A program made the translations under genes and the position numbers. The notes under the pieces are model-generated. The model ran no database searches. It was not told the origin of the DNA and saw only the letters and a program-made list of their open reading frames with translations. From contig JABXHY010000044.1 of assembly GCA_013373375.1 (NCBI GenBank), positions 17,830-81,829 of the forward strand: DNA of 64,000 bases, written 5' to 3'. Each line of letters opens with the position of its first letter. The first letter of the stretch is position 1. This DNA comes from Gammaproteobacteria bacterium. Its GTDB lineage: Bacteria; Pseudomonadota; Gammaproteobacteria; Enterobacterales; Kangiellaceae. Positions 35,633 to 44,459 of this stretch are shown piece by piece.

Positions 35633-36865
35633 ATGGCGGAGAAACCTCAACATCAACCGTTACTATACTTCAAGCATCAAAAGGGTGACTTGTTGATAAA
35701 TCAATTGCCCATTTCGCAATTGATTCATCGAGTCGGGCAAACGCCATTTTTTGCTTACGACCGTTCGGTGATTGAAGCTAAAGTATCAGAATTGCGCCAA
35801 GCATTTGGCCCCGATATATCATTACATTACGCCATCAAGTCAAACCCGATGCCAGCGTTAGTGGATTATATAACGCCTCTGGTAGACGGTCTTGACGTTG
35901 CCTCTGGCAAAGAGTTAACCGTAGCACTCAATAGCGGTATCAATCCTGAAAAAGTGAGCTTTGCTGGACCAGCAAAACAAGTCAATGAGCTTTTGATGGC
36001 TATAGCCTCAGGCATTACCATAAATATCGAATCAGAGACTGAACTCAAACGCATTATTTCATTGTGTGAAAACCATCAGTACAAAGCTAACATTGCTTTA
36101 CGAATTAATCCCAATTTTGATTTAAAATCGTCAGGCATGAAGATGGCGGGAGGTCCGCAACAGTTTGGAATTGATGCTGAACAAGTCGATACCATTGCCG
36201 AGTTGCTTAAACATCCAAGTTTAAATGTTAATGGCTTACATATTTTTACCGGTTCCCAAAATTTACAAGCGCATGCGATTATTGAGGCTCACAAACATAT
36301 ACTCGAACTCGCGATTCAAATCGCAGAACAACTGCAATTAAAATTACAGCACTTGAATATTGGTGGTGGCTTAGGGATTCCTTATTTTCCCGGTGAAACC
36401 TCGATTGAGCTCGAGCCAATTGCGGCAAATTTGAAACGTTTACTCGCAGAGTATCAAACTCAATTAAACAACACTGAAATTATTTTAGAGCTGGGAAGAT
36501 TTTTGGTTGGAGAATCCGGTGTCTTTGTCAGTAAAGTTGTCGATGTAAAACAATCAAGAGACCATACCTTCATCATTACCGACGGCGGTTTGCATCATCA
36601 TTTAGCCGCATCAGGAAACTTTGGTCAGGTTATCCGAAAAAATTACCCGGTAAAAATTGCAAACAAAATGGATCAAAACGACAGCATTAAAGCGGATATC
36701 GTAGGACCTTTATGCACACCTTTAGATATTCTGGCGAAAAACATGACTTTCCCAGATGTTGAAATTGGCGATCTTGTTGCTGTTTTTCAGTCTGGCGCCT
36801 ACGGTTATACAGCAAGCCCTAAAGATTTTTTAAGTCATCCTTATCCGTTAGAAGTATTGATATAA
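35633..36865 (+). CDS. PLP-dependent decarboxylase, exosortase-A-associated type
   Basis: A 410-residue fold-type III (ornithine/diaminopimelate decarboxylase-like) enzyme. The PLP lysine K69 is in HYAIKSNP; other family marks are LDVASGKEL, GLHIFTGSQ, the phosphate-binding NIGGGLGIPY, ELGRFLVGESG, and the active-site cysteine of GPLCTPLDILAK. The end, FQSGAYGYTASPKDFLSHP, is typical of TIGR03099. It probably decarboxylates the amino acid handled by the AMP ligase next to it. LysA is the main alternative, but the partner gene argues against that. Confidence 0.87.
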   Translation: MAEKPQHQPLLYFKHQKGDLLINQLPISQLIHRVGQTPFFAYDRSVIEAKVSELRQAFGPDISLHYAIKSNPMPALVDYITPLVDGLDVASGKELTVALNSGINPEKVSFAGPAKQVNELLMAIASGITINIESETELKRIISLCENHQYKANIALRINPNFDLKSSGMKMAGGPQQFGIDAEQVDTIAELLKHPSLNVNGLHIFTGSQNLQAHAIIEAHKHILELAIQIAEQLQLKLQHLNIGGGLGIPYFPGETSIELEPIAANLKRLLAEYQTQLNNTEIILELGRFLVGESGVFVSKVVDVKQSRDHTFIITDGGLHHHLAASGNFGQVIRKNYPVKIANKMDQNDSIKADIVGPLCTPLDILAKNMTFPDVEIGDLVAVFQSGAYGYTASPKDFLSHPYPLEVLI

Positions 36866-36945
36866 AAAGTTTTAATAAAAAGAAGTTTCAGCTTAGAGAA
36901 CTTTGAATTTAGTGATCTTTTAGTAAAACAAAAATGAGTAAATAA

Positions 36946-39408
36946 ATGATTCGAAACTTATATTTTGCATTAGCTAAGTTGCCACTCAAATGGCTGGTAA
37001 GAATTAAAGCTATTCCTGAGCAGCCTATCGAGTCGTTAGAGTTAGATTTAGACAAACCGATTTATTACGTTCTTCGTACTCGATCAACCTCAAGCTACAC
37101 CATGTTGCAATCAGAATGTAAACGGCTTGGCTTGCCTGAACCTCAGTATTTAAGCGCATCTGATCAATCGATCAAAAATGGCGGTGTGTTCTTTATTCAA
37201 CATAAAGCAATCTTTGGCCGACGCCAGTCAACAATCACAAAGTACTCTCGATTGCTGGAACAGCTTTTAGAACAGCACCAAGACAATAACGATGATGTGC
37301 AGTTGGTTCCTGTGTCCATTTACTGGGGCAGAAATCCCGGCAAGGAAAAATCTCTGCTTCGCGTATTGTTGACCGATAGTGAGAGCGCAACGCCGTTCAG
37401 AAAGTTATTAATATTACTGTTTCAAGGCCGCAACAGCTTTATGCAGTTTGGCCGACCGGTGCAACTTGAAAAGTTACGCGCTTCGCACTCCTATGGAACA
37501 GCAACACTAAAACTGATTCGTATTTTGCGTGTTTATTTTCATCGACAATGGACAGCGGCAATGGGTCCTTTAGTTGCCAACCGAAAGCAAATGATCACTA
37601 GCTTGCTTGCTAACGATGACGTAATAGATGCAATTAAACGCGAACAAAAGAAAAAGAAACTCCCCTATAATAAAGCGCGAAAACAAGCTTTAAAATACGC
37701 TGACGAAATTGCCTCGAATTACAGTTATAAAATGGTTCGTTTTATGAGCTCTTTTTTAACTTGGTTGTGGAATAAAATGTATGGCGGCATTCAAGTTTAT
37801 AATGCCGAGCGAGTCAGAGACATTGCCAGCTCACATGAAATAATTTATGTGCCCTGTCATCGCAGTCACATCGATTACTTATTGTTAAGTTACGTGCTTT
37901 ATTACGAAGGACTGGTACCACCGCATATTGCAGCCGGAATAAACTTAAACTTCTGGCCCATCGGTGGATTACTCCGTCGCGGAGGAGCATTTTTTATTCG
38001 CCGAAGCTTTAGTGGTAACCAATTATATACTGCTGTATTTAATGCTTATTTCCATCAATTGCTCAATAAAGGTGTTCCAGTAGAATTTTTCCCCGAAGGT
38101 GGTCGCAGTCGTACTGGCCGGTTACTTCAACCGAAAACCGGCATGATGGGAATGATGGTGCAAAACTTTTTGCGCGGATGTCGCAAGCCAATCAAAATTG
38201 TTCCGGTGTATGTCGGTTACGAACGCATGATGGAAGGCAAAAGCTATTTAAAAGAAATGCAAGGTGGAGAGAAGAAGAAAGAGTCCATGGGGCAATTGCT
38301 TAAAGTTCGTAATCAACTTAAGCAACGTTATGGAAAGGTTTATGTCAACTTTGCTGAACCTTTGGATTTAGAACAATGGTTAAAGAACAGCGAATTCGAC
38401 TGGGAATCAGAATCCGGCAAAGAACGTCCGACTTGGTTATCCGATTTCGCAACCATTCTCGGCGAACAAAGCATGACAAACATTAACAACAGTTGTGTGG
38501 TTAATTGTGTGAATTTAACCAGTCTGATTTTATTATCCACTCAACGCAACACTTTAGGTGTTCGAGAGTTAACCGAACAGCTGGATTTATACCTCGATTA
38601 TTTGAACAAAAATATTTACAGCTCAGATAGCGTGTGTGCCTATGACTCAGCTGATGATATTTTACAAGAAGCTAAAAAACTTGGAGCGATTAACGAGTTT
38701 CAAAATCCTTTGGGCAATTTATGCCAAATCAATGAACGTTCGGCGGTTTTAATGACCTACTACCGCAATAATATTATTCATCTATTCGCACTCCCATCGT
38801 TGATAGCCAGTTGTTTTAGACAAACCTCTAGCTATAAACGTCCCGAATTAAAAGCAGCCTGTACAGCGATTTATCCATTGCTTAAACGCGAATTATTTTT
38901 AAACTGTGACGACAAATCACTAGAAGAAACGCTGGATAAAACTATTGAGTTTTTAACCGATCACAAACTGCTCGAAGCCCACGGTGAAGATTTAATTTGC
39001 CCTCCGATCGAAAGTGAAGAGTATTCGTCGCTCATGTTGTTAGCTGACATTTTAAAAGAAACTCTAGAGCGCTATGGTATTACGCTAACATTATTGGCAA
39101 CGCATGCGGGTACCGGATCGATTCGACGTGCTGAACTCGAAGCGCAAAGTCAAAAATTAGCACAACGCATTGCCGCGCTGTATTCGATTTATGCTCCAGA
39201 ATCTTTTGATAAAACGTTATTCCAACAAATTGTTGGTACCTTGAGGCGCCAGGGCTTTATTAAAAATAAAGACAGCGGTGATCTGGAAATTAGCGGCAGT
39301 GTTCCGCAGTTACAGCAACTGGTCATGTCTACGCTGAGCAGAAATACACAAGAAGGACTAGTAAAAACAGCGCGTTGGGCAGTTAAGCGCTGGCGTGAAG
39401 AGAGCTAA
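36946..39408 (+). CDS. plsB: Glycerol-3-phosphate 1-O-acyltransferase
   Basis: An 820-residue inner-membrane enzyme that starts phospholipid synthesis by acylating sn-glycerol-3-phosphate. The catalytic HX4D motif is H305 in CHRSHIDYLLLSY (H306 in E. coli); substrate-binding GAFFIRRSF and FPEGGRSRTGRLLQPKTGM follow. The length matches E. coli PlsB (807). It stands 80 nt after the PLP decarboxylase on the same strand and is followed by its own terminator. With the YnbAB/PlsC-like cluster far to the left, this window holds two separate routes that touch phosphatidate. Confidence 0.95.
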   Translation: MIRNLYFALAKLPLKWLVRIKAIPEQPIESLELDLDKPIYYVLRTRSTSSYTMLQSECKRLGLPEPQYLSASDQSIKNGGVFFIQHKAIFGRRQSTITKYSRLLEQLLEQHQDNNDDVQLVPVSIYWGRNPGKEKSLLRVLLTDSESATPFRKLLILLFQGRNSFMQFGRPVQLEKLRASHSYGTATLKLIRILRVYFHRQWTAAMGPLVANRKQMITSLLANDDVIDAIKREQKKKKLPYNKARKQALKYADEIASNYSYKMVRFMSSFLTWLWNKMYGGIQVYNAERVRDIASSHEIIYVPCHRSHIDYLLLSYVLYYEGLVPPHIAAGINLNFWPIGGLLRRGGAFFIRRSFSGNQLYTAVFNAYFHQLLNKGVPVEFFPEGGRSRTGRLLQPKTGMMGMMVQNFLRGCRKPIKIVPVYVGYERMMEGKSYLKEMQGGEKKKESMGQLLKVRNQLKQRYGKVYVNFAEPLDLEQWLKNSEFDWESESGKERPTWLSDFATILGEQSMTNINNSCVVNCVNLTSLILLSTQRNTLGVRELTEQLDLYLDYLNKNIYSSDSVCAYDSADDILQEAKKLGAINEFQNPLGNLCQINERSAVLMTYYRNNIIHLFALPSLIASCFRQTSSYKRPELKAACTAIYPLLKRELFLNCDDKSLEETLDKTIEFLTDHKLLEAHGEDLICPPIESEEYSSLMLLADILKETLERYGITLTLLATHAGTGSIRRAELEAQSQKLAQRIAALYSIYAPESFDKTLFQQIVGTLRRQGFIKNKDSGDLEISGSVPQLQQLVMSTLSRNTQEGLVKTARWAVKRWREES

Positions 39409-39475
39409 TTGCCATTTTAATCGTCGAGCCAGAATTTAATTCTAACTATTTAAGTGATAAAAGAGACTGGCTCGA

Positions 39476-39497
39476 AGATTAATTGAGTAATCTTTTT
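39476..39497 (+). terminator. Terminator after plsB
   Basis: AGATTA, a six-base loop and TAATCT run into TTTT. A longer-range repeat, TCGAGCCAG at 39424 with CTGGCTCGA at 39467, lies just before it and could stack on it. Confidence 0.6.
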
Positions 39498-39531
39498 GTA
39501 ATTTTAATTCTAAAACTTTCTCTGCGAATTT

Positions 39532-40515
39532 TTATCGAGTGGCGTAATGGCCGATCATTCCTAATAAGATAATCAGTCCAACATAGTTATTATTCAGAAA
39601 GGCTTTAAAGCACTGTTCAGGATTTCTCTTTCGAGTAATCCAAAATTGATAAGCCATTAAACAAACAGCACACAAAAGACCGACATAGTATGGCCAGGTA
39701 AGTTCAAGTCTCACGCCTAATAACAACATTCCAAAAATAAAAAATGTTTGAATAACTGCAATTATCGGTAAGTCTGCATCGCCAAATAAAATCGCTGTCG
39801 ATTTAATTCCTAATTTGAGATCATCTTTTCGATCCACCATGCCATAAAAGGTATCGTATGCGAGCACCCACATTAGTGTGGATAAATACATTAGCCAGGC
39901 TTCTATCGGTACTTCTCCTTCCACTGCCCCATACGCCATCGGAATTGACCAAGCGAATGCTGCGCCTAGTATCACTTGAGGAAAATAGGTGTGGCGTTTC
40001 ATAAATGGATAAATAGACGCAATCAGAATTGCGCCAAATGACAGTGCAACAGTGAAAAGATTTAACGTTAATACGAGCGCGAACGCGCAAAGGCTTAGAG
40101 CAATAAATAATCCTAACGCTTCTTGTACCGAAGCAGTACCTCGTGCCAGAGGTCTATTTTTCGTCCGCTTAACTTTGCCATCAAAATTTCGATCGGCAAT
40201 ATCATTTATCACACATCCAGCAGACCTCATTAAAAAAGTGCCCAGAGTAAAAATAACGATTAAAGACAAATTCGGAGCGCCATCTGACGCGAGTAACAGC
40301 GCCCATAACGTTGGCCAAAGCAATAGGTATACACCAATTGGTCTATCAATTCGCATTAACTGACCATAGGCATTTAATGGCCGTCGAACATGCGCTGGCA
40401 CTTTATCGCGATAGATATCCGGAACTTTTGTAAATAACAGCGGAGCCTTTCGATAACACCAGCGAGCTATTCGAGTCCATAAATCCAGTTGGGCGTTAGT
40501 TTTTTTTCTCATCAT
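39532..40515 (-). CDS. ubiA: 4-hydroxybenzoate polyprenyltransferase
   Basis: A 327-residue integral membrane prenyltransferase that attaches the polyprenyl tail to 4-hydroxybenzoate in ubiquinone synthesis. Both aspartate-rich motifs are present: NDIADRNFDGKVKRTKNRPLA and DTFYGMVDRKDD. About eight to nine helices. An N-terminal extension of some 35 residues precedes the usual start of the family. The ubiC stop is one base before this start, so the two genes are coupled and encode consecutive steps. Confidence 0.95.
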   Translation of the reverse strand: MMRKKTNAQLDLWTRIARWCYRKAPLLFTKVPDIYRDKVPAHVRRPLNAYGQLMRIDRPIGVYLLLWPTLWALLLASDGAPNLSLIVIFTLGTFLMRSAGCVINDIADRNFDGKVKRTKNRPLARGTASVQEALGLFIALSLCAFALVLTLNLFTVALSFGAILIASIYPFMKRHTYFPQVILGAAFAWSIPMAYGAVEGEVPIEAWLMYLSTLMWVLAYDTFYGMVDRKDDLKLGIKSTAILFGDADLPIIAVIQTFFIFGMLLLGVRLELTWPYYVGLLCAVCLMAYQFWITRKRNPEQCFKAFLNNNYVGLIILLGMIGHYATR

Positions 40516-40516
40516 C

Positions 40517-41029
40517 TCAGTGGGCGTCTTGTTGATGATTATCTCTAAGTTGATGATAAAGCGGATGCGCTGGTAAAAAGACTTCTTTTAGCAGTAATGG
40601 TCGAGTTGAAATATGGAACAGTGATCGCCGACACCACAAAGGTTTATCAAGATTATTGTGTGACCATTGAATCTTATCCACTAACCTAAAGTCGATATCA
40701 CGCCGCTCAGCTTTTAATCGATTGAATAATATTGGCCCTAAGGCTTGCTGTTTTAATAAACGTAATCGCGCTGCCTGGCCAACCAATGAGCTTAATGGAG
40801 CTACCGTTCTTGCGACGACCCACGAAACACCGTTAAAAGCTAAATCGACTTCGCGCACCCACGCCCACTGACGCCAGGGAATACCCAAAACCAAGGACTC
40901 ATCGGGAAATACCGGCCTGACGCCTTGGTCAAGTACCTTGACCTGCATCTGCTGTCCGCTCCATTGCTCCATTTTTTCGGTAAGTGAGCCAGTAAAGCTC
41001 AGCCAATCAAATTTCAAAGGTATTTCCAC
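40517..41029 (-). CDS. ubiC: Chorismate lyase
   Basis: A 170-residue cytoplasmic enzyme that turns chorismate into 4-hydroxybenzoate and pyruvate, the first committed step of ubiquinone synthesis. Recognisable parts are VREVDLAFNGVSWVVARTV in the middle and WCRRSLFHISTRPLLLKEVFLP near the end, with the product-binding glutamate in LLKEVF. The only plausible start is GTG. It is coupled to ubiA directly downstream. Confidence 0.93.
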   Translation of the reverse strand: MEIPLKFDWLSFTGSLTEKMEQWSGQQMQVKVLDQGVRPVFPDESLVLGIPWRQWAWVREVDLAFNGVSWVVARTVAPLSSLVGQAARLRLLKQQALGPILFNRLKAERRDIDFRLVDKIQWSHNNLDKPLWCRRSLFHISTRPLLLKEVFLPAHPLYHQLRDNHQQDAH

Positions 41030-41133
41030 TGACTACTGTTTATTAATGTTTTTTGCCATTGTATCTGTTTTCATCCACTGGGCGAAGCCTGCATGAGTTG
41101 AGATCACAAAATTCACGTCTATACTAAAATACC

Positions 41134-41580
41134 ATGATGCACCGAAACCACATTGTGATGAATTTAACCTTGAAATACATTTTTGCTTTATTCTTTATGA
41201 TAATAGCCTTACCAGCTATTACCGCTGAAGAAGCTAATCCTGAAGAACCTAAAGCCGAGGTTCACTACTTCGATCTCGATCCCAATATTATCACCAACTA
41301 CCAAAAACCACCCTCAAGACGCCTTGGTTTTGTTACTGTCGATGTGCAACTTCAAGTATCGTCAGTCGCAAGCTTAGATGATCTGGAATACCATAAACCA
41401 TTAGTCGAAAGCACCATTATTGATGTAATCAATGAGCTCGATGAAAAGACCATTAAAGACATATCGAAAAGAAATGAAATAAGAGCTAAAGTCAAAATGC
41501 GAGTGGCAAACGCATTAAAAGAAGAAACTGGCAAAGAAATCGTTGATGATGTTTTGTTTACCAGTTTTATATATCAATAA
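41134..41580 (+). CDS. FliL-like exported protein
   Basis: A 148-residue protein with a signal peptide or anchor (about residues 10-31) and a periplasmic domain of the FliL fold: LGFVTVDVQLQV, then HKPLVESTIIDVINELDEKTI and the tail GKEIVDDVLFTSFIYQ. FliL stabilises flagellar stators, but no flagellar gene is near; the gene lies between ubiC and glpE. Solitary FliL-like genes at this position are familiar in Pseudomonas-type genomes. The processing-type signal sequence, rather than the cytoplasmic tail plus helix of true FliL, suggests a different envelope role. Confidence 0.8.
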   Translation: MMHRNHIVMNLTLKYIFALFFMIIALPAITAEEANPEEPKAEVHYFDLDPNIITNYQKPPSRRLGFVTVDVQLQVSSVASLDDLEYHKPLVESTIIDVINELDEKTIKDISKRNEIRAKVKMRVANALKEETGKEIVDDVLFTSFIYQ

Positions 41581-41589
41581 CTGACATCT

Positions 41590-41901
41590 TTAATCAACAT
41601 CTACCGGATACTGCAGTTTCCAAGCTTCGAAACCACCATCCATACTGTAAACCTCTGAAAATCCTTGCTCGGTCATAAACTGGGCAGCCGGCTGACTCGA
41701 GTTACCATGATAACAAACCACGATTAAAGGTTTTGCTTTATCCGCTTGAGATAAAAACTCAGCTAAATTCTCATTGGTGACGTGCGATGACTTTGGAATA
41801 TGTCCATTTGAGTAGGATTGGGGATCTCGAATATCAATCACATTGGCTTGCTTATCTTGTTGTAGCTGATTGGCTTCGGATATCGAAATACGTTTGAACA
41901 T
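41590..41901 (-). CDS. glpE: Thiosulfate sulfurtransferase (rhodanese)
   Basis: A 103-residue single-domain rhodanese. The catalytic cysteine C63 sits in the active loop CYHGNSS; VIDIRDPQSYSNGHI is the N-terminal family motif and GFSEVYSMDGGFEAWK the C-terminal one. It moves sulfane sulfur from thiosulfate to acceptors such as cyanide or thioredoxin. It lies upstream-to-downstream with glpG in the order seen in E. coli glpEG, though with a 93-nt gap and glpG upstream. Confidence 0.93.
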   Translation of the reverse strand: MFKRISISEANQLQQDKQANVIDIRDPQSYSNGHIPKSSHVTNENLAEFLSQADKAKPLIVVCYHGNSSQPAAQFMTEQGFSEVYSMDGGFEAWKLQYPVDVD

Positions 41902-41994
41902 TGAAATACCTTAAGAACGTTTATATAAACCTTTATATGAACTGTTAAATAAAACTTACTATGCCTGACAGGACACCTTAAAAGTGAACAGTGT

Positions 41995-42867
41995 CTATCG
42001 TTTAGGATCAAGCTTTAAAACATTAACATCAAACCAGGCTAAAGCTAAGCCAGAAATCAGACCAACAGCATGAGCGGCATTTGCGACTGACCCCAACATT
42101 CCGGTAAATCCTAAAGCTAACCAAATAAGCATAAAGGTCATTATTGATGGATTTAATTTTACACCGAAGTGTTTGTCAATTTTGCCACGTAAAAATAAAT
42201 AGCCGAGCAAACCAAAAACAACACCTGAGAGCCCACCGAAACGAGAATCGTAATTCGCTAAAATTTTATCTCGATGGATTAAGTACTCAGCGAAATTCGA
42301 AAGAACTCCGATGGTGACAATATGATAAATCAGAGTAAAGCTATTAAGACGCCTCTCTATCACTCCGCCAAGATCCCAAAACCACATTAAATTGAAAAGC
42401 AAGTGCATGAAGACGATACCAAGCACGGGAAAATGAATGAAAATAGGTGTAATCATTCGGTATATTTCACCGCTCAAGATCTCCCTTTCATCAAATAAAA
42501 ATAGTTTGGTTACTTCATTGGTACCGAATCCAGTAATGAGACTAACTGCAATAGCAATACAGCTTATAGTGATAGTAATTGGACCAGAACGCTCCAGGAA
42601 CTTCGACAATAACTTTTCACCACTTACGCCAGATAATTTATGTTCTCGCCCAGCTTCCCACGAAGCTTCACGGTATTTTGGTAAATTAGGATTAATCAAA
42701 AATGTTTCAAGTTCAAGTTGCGCTCGATTAATATCGGACTGATTCGGAACGCCTAATAAAAAAGAATCGCCCTCTTTCTTGAATTGGCAATCAATACCAA
42801 CCGTTTTTAAGTAGTCAACAAAAGCAAGAGTTGCTCTTTCAGAGTTTAATCGCCCAACGATATTCAT
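41995..42867 (-). CDS. glpG: Rhomboid intramembrane serine protease
   Basis: A 290-residue rhomboid protease. The catalytic dyad is S214 in FGGLSGVVFG and H266 in NAAHAVG, the same spacing within one residue as E. coli GlpG (S201/H254). The N-terminal 85 residues form the small GlpG cytoplasmic domain. Six membrane helices. The start is the ATG at 42867, one base after the stop of the GNAT gene; the upstream TTG would overlap it. It cleaves membrane proteins near helix ends. It is a housekeeping-type GlpG and not the rhombosortase that cuts GlyGly-CTERM tails. Confidence 0.93.
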   Translation of the reverse strand: MNIVGRLNSERATLAFVDYLKTVGIDCQFKKEGDSFLLGVPNQSDINRAQLELETFLINPNLPKYREASWEAGREHKLSGVSGEKLLSKFLERSGPITITISCIAIAVSLITGFGTNEVTKLFLFDEREILSGEIYRMITPIFIHFPVLGIVFMHLLFNLMWFWDLGGVIERRLNSFTLIYHIVTIGVLSNFAEYLIHRDKILANYDSRFGGLSGVVFGLLGYLFLRGKIDKHFGVKLNPSIMTFMLIWLALGFTGMLGSVANAAHAVGLISGLALAWFDVNVLKLDPKR

Positions 42868-42868
42868 T

Positions 42869-43354
42869 TTATGACTCAACCAATTTTGCTCGGATCATAT
42901 GAATGTGATCAATCCCATCTTCATCGTAAACATCCGACGATTGAACAAAACCAAAGCTCTCATAGAACTTTTTTAAATAAAGTTGAGCGCCGATTTCCGT
43001 TTCTCTATTCGAATAGAGCTCATCAATTCGCTTTAACCCTTCAGCGACTAATGCTCGACCGACGCCAAATTTTCGATAATTAAGTGACGAACAAATTCGT
43101 CCAATTGAGCAGCGTCCTTGGTAAGGTTGATACTCATGAAAAAACCGTAGAGTCGCAACCAACTCGCCATCATACCAACCTAATAAATGCTCCGCTTCAG
43201 AATCAATACCATCGATATCGTGAAACGGACAATCTTGCTCGACAATAAAAACATCTTGCCGCAGCTTAAACATGGCAACCGCTTCATCTCGCGTTAGCGC
43301 ATTATAATGTCGCCATTGCCAATCGATATCTGAGAGATTCAGCGTTTGTTGCAT
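42869..43354 (-). CDS. GNAT acetyltransferase, ElaA-like
   Basis: A 161-residue N-acetyltransferase of the ElaA group: FKLRQDVFIVEQDCPFHDIDG near the N-terminus, GELVATLRFF, the acetyl-CoA loop SLNYRKFGVGRALV, and the tail KKFYESFGFVQSSDVYDEDGIDHIHMI. The substrate is not known for ElaA. Translationally adjacent to glpG, whose start lies one base after this stop. Confidence 0.88.
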   Translation of the reverse strand: MQQTLNLSDIDWQWRHYNALTRDEAVAMFKLRQDVFIVEQDCPFHDIDGIDSEAEHLLGWYDGELVATLRFFHEYQPYQGRCSIGRICSSLNYRKFGVGRALVAEGLKRIDELYSNRETEIGAQLYLKKFYESFGFVQSSDVYDEDGIDHIHMIRAKLVES

Positions 43355-43402
43355 GCTATTACTCTTTTTAATTTTATGTTTTTGAACGCTGCAAACTTAG
43401 AC

Positions 43403-44437
43403 CTACGCTTGAGCAGTCCAGTCTAAAACAACTTTACCCGATTGACCGGAGCCCATGGTGTCGAAACCTTGTTGAAACTCGTCAACCGAATATCGATGAG
43501 TAATAATCGGAGATATATCCAATCCAGACTGCAACATGCTCACCATTTTGTACCAGGTTTCGTACATTTCTCGACCGTAAATTCCTTTGATGACCAAACC
43601 TTTAAAAATAACCTGATTCCAATCAACTCCCATTTCGCCTGGTGGTATTCCAAGCATGGCAATTTTGCCACCGTGATTCATGGTATTAAGCATTTGCTTG
43701 AATGCAGAAGGAACACCCGACATTTCAAGACCTACGTCGAATCCTTCTGTCATGCCAAGTTCACTCATGACATCTTTTAAGTTTTCGTCAGCAACATTCA
43801 CGGCTCTGGACGCGCCCATTTTAAGCGCAAGGTCGAGCCGATATTTGTTGACGTCGGTAATCACAACGTGACGAGCACCCACGTGACGACAAACCGCGGC
43901 CGCCATAATTCCGATTGGACCAGCCCCGGTTATTAAAACGTCTTCACCCACTAAATCAAACGACAAAGCGGTGTGAACCGCATTACCAAAAGGATCAAAA
44001 ATCGATGCCAAATCGTCTGAAATATCATCTGGAATTTTAAAGGCATTCTCTGCTGGAATTGACAAATACTCAGCAAACGCACCGCTGCGATTAACGCCAA
44101 CACCAAAAGTATTTCGACATAAGTGACGGCGCCCAGCACGACAGTTTCGACAATGCCCGCAAGTGATGTGACCTTCTCCAGAGACTCGATCACCCACCTT
44201 GAATCCTTTCACTTCTTGGCCGATTGCCGCGATCTCTCCGACAAATTCGTGCCCCACAACCATAGGCACCGGGATTGTGTTTTGTGACCACTCATCCCAG
44301 TTATAAATGTGCATGTCGGTGCCACAAATGGCCGTTTTACGAATTTTAATTAAAACATCATTATGACCAACTTCTGGCTTTGGTTGATCAACCATCCAAA
44401 TACCAACTTCTGATTTGGCTTTGCTTAATGTTTTCAT
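43403..44437 (-). CDS. tdh: L-threonine 3-dehydrogenase
   Basis: A 344-residue zinc alcohol dehydrogenase-family enzyme that oxidises threonine to 2-amino-3-ketobutyrate with NAD. Catalytic zinc ligands are in [12 protein letters not shown] and GHEFVGE; four structural-zinc cysteines are in [15 protein letters not shown]; the Rossmann loop is [11 protein letters not shown] set the start at the ATG at 44437, matching the conserved N-terminus [12 protein letters not shown]; the longer frame runs into kbl. It follows kbl by 22 nt and passes its product back to Kbl, completing threonine-to-glycine conversion. Confidence 0.96.
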   Translation of the reverse strand: MKTLSKAKSEVGIWMVDQPKPEVGHNDVLIKIRKTAICGTDMHIYNWDEWSQNTIPVPMVVGHEFVGEIAAIGQEVKGFKVGDRVSGEGHITCGHCRNCRAGRRHLCRNTFGVGVNRSGAFAEYLSIPAENAFKIPDDISDDLASIFDPFGNAVHTALSFDLVGEDVLITGAGPIGIMAAAVCRHVGARHVVITDVNKYRLDLALKMGASRAVNVADENLKDVMSELGMTEGFDVGLEMSGVPSAFKQMLNTMNHGGKIAMLGIPPGEMGVDWNQVIFKGLVIKGIYGREMYETWYKMVSMLQSGLDISPIITHRYSVDEFQQGFDTMGSGQSGKVVLDWTAQA

Positions 44438-44459
44438 GAAAGGATTCTCACTGAGTAAA

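Noticed and set aside
41995..42867. Idea that the rhomboid protease is the rhombosortase for the GlyGly-CTERM proteins
   Set aside because: It has the GlpG cytoplasmic domain, the GlpG dyad spacing and a glpE neighbour; rhombosortases are a distinct shorter family.
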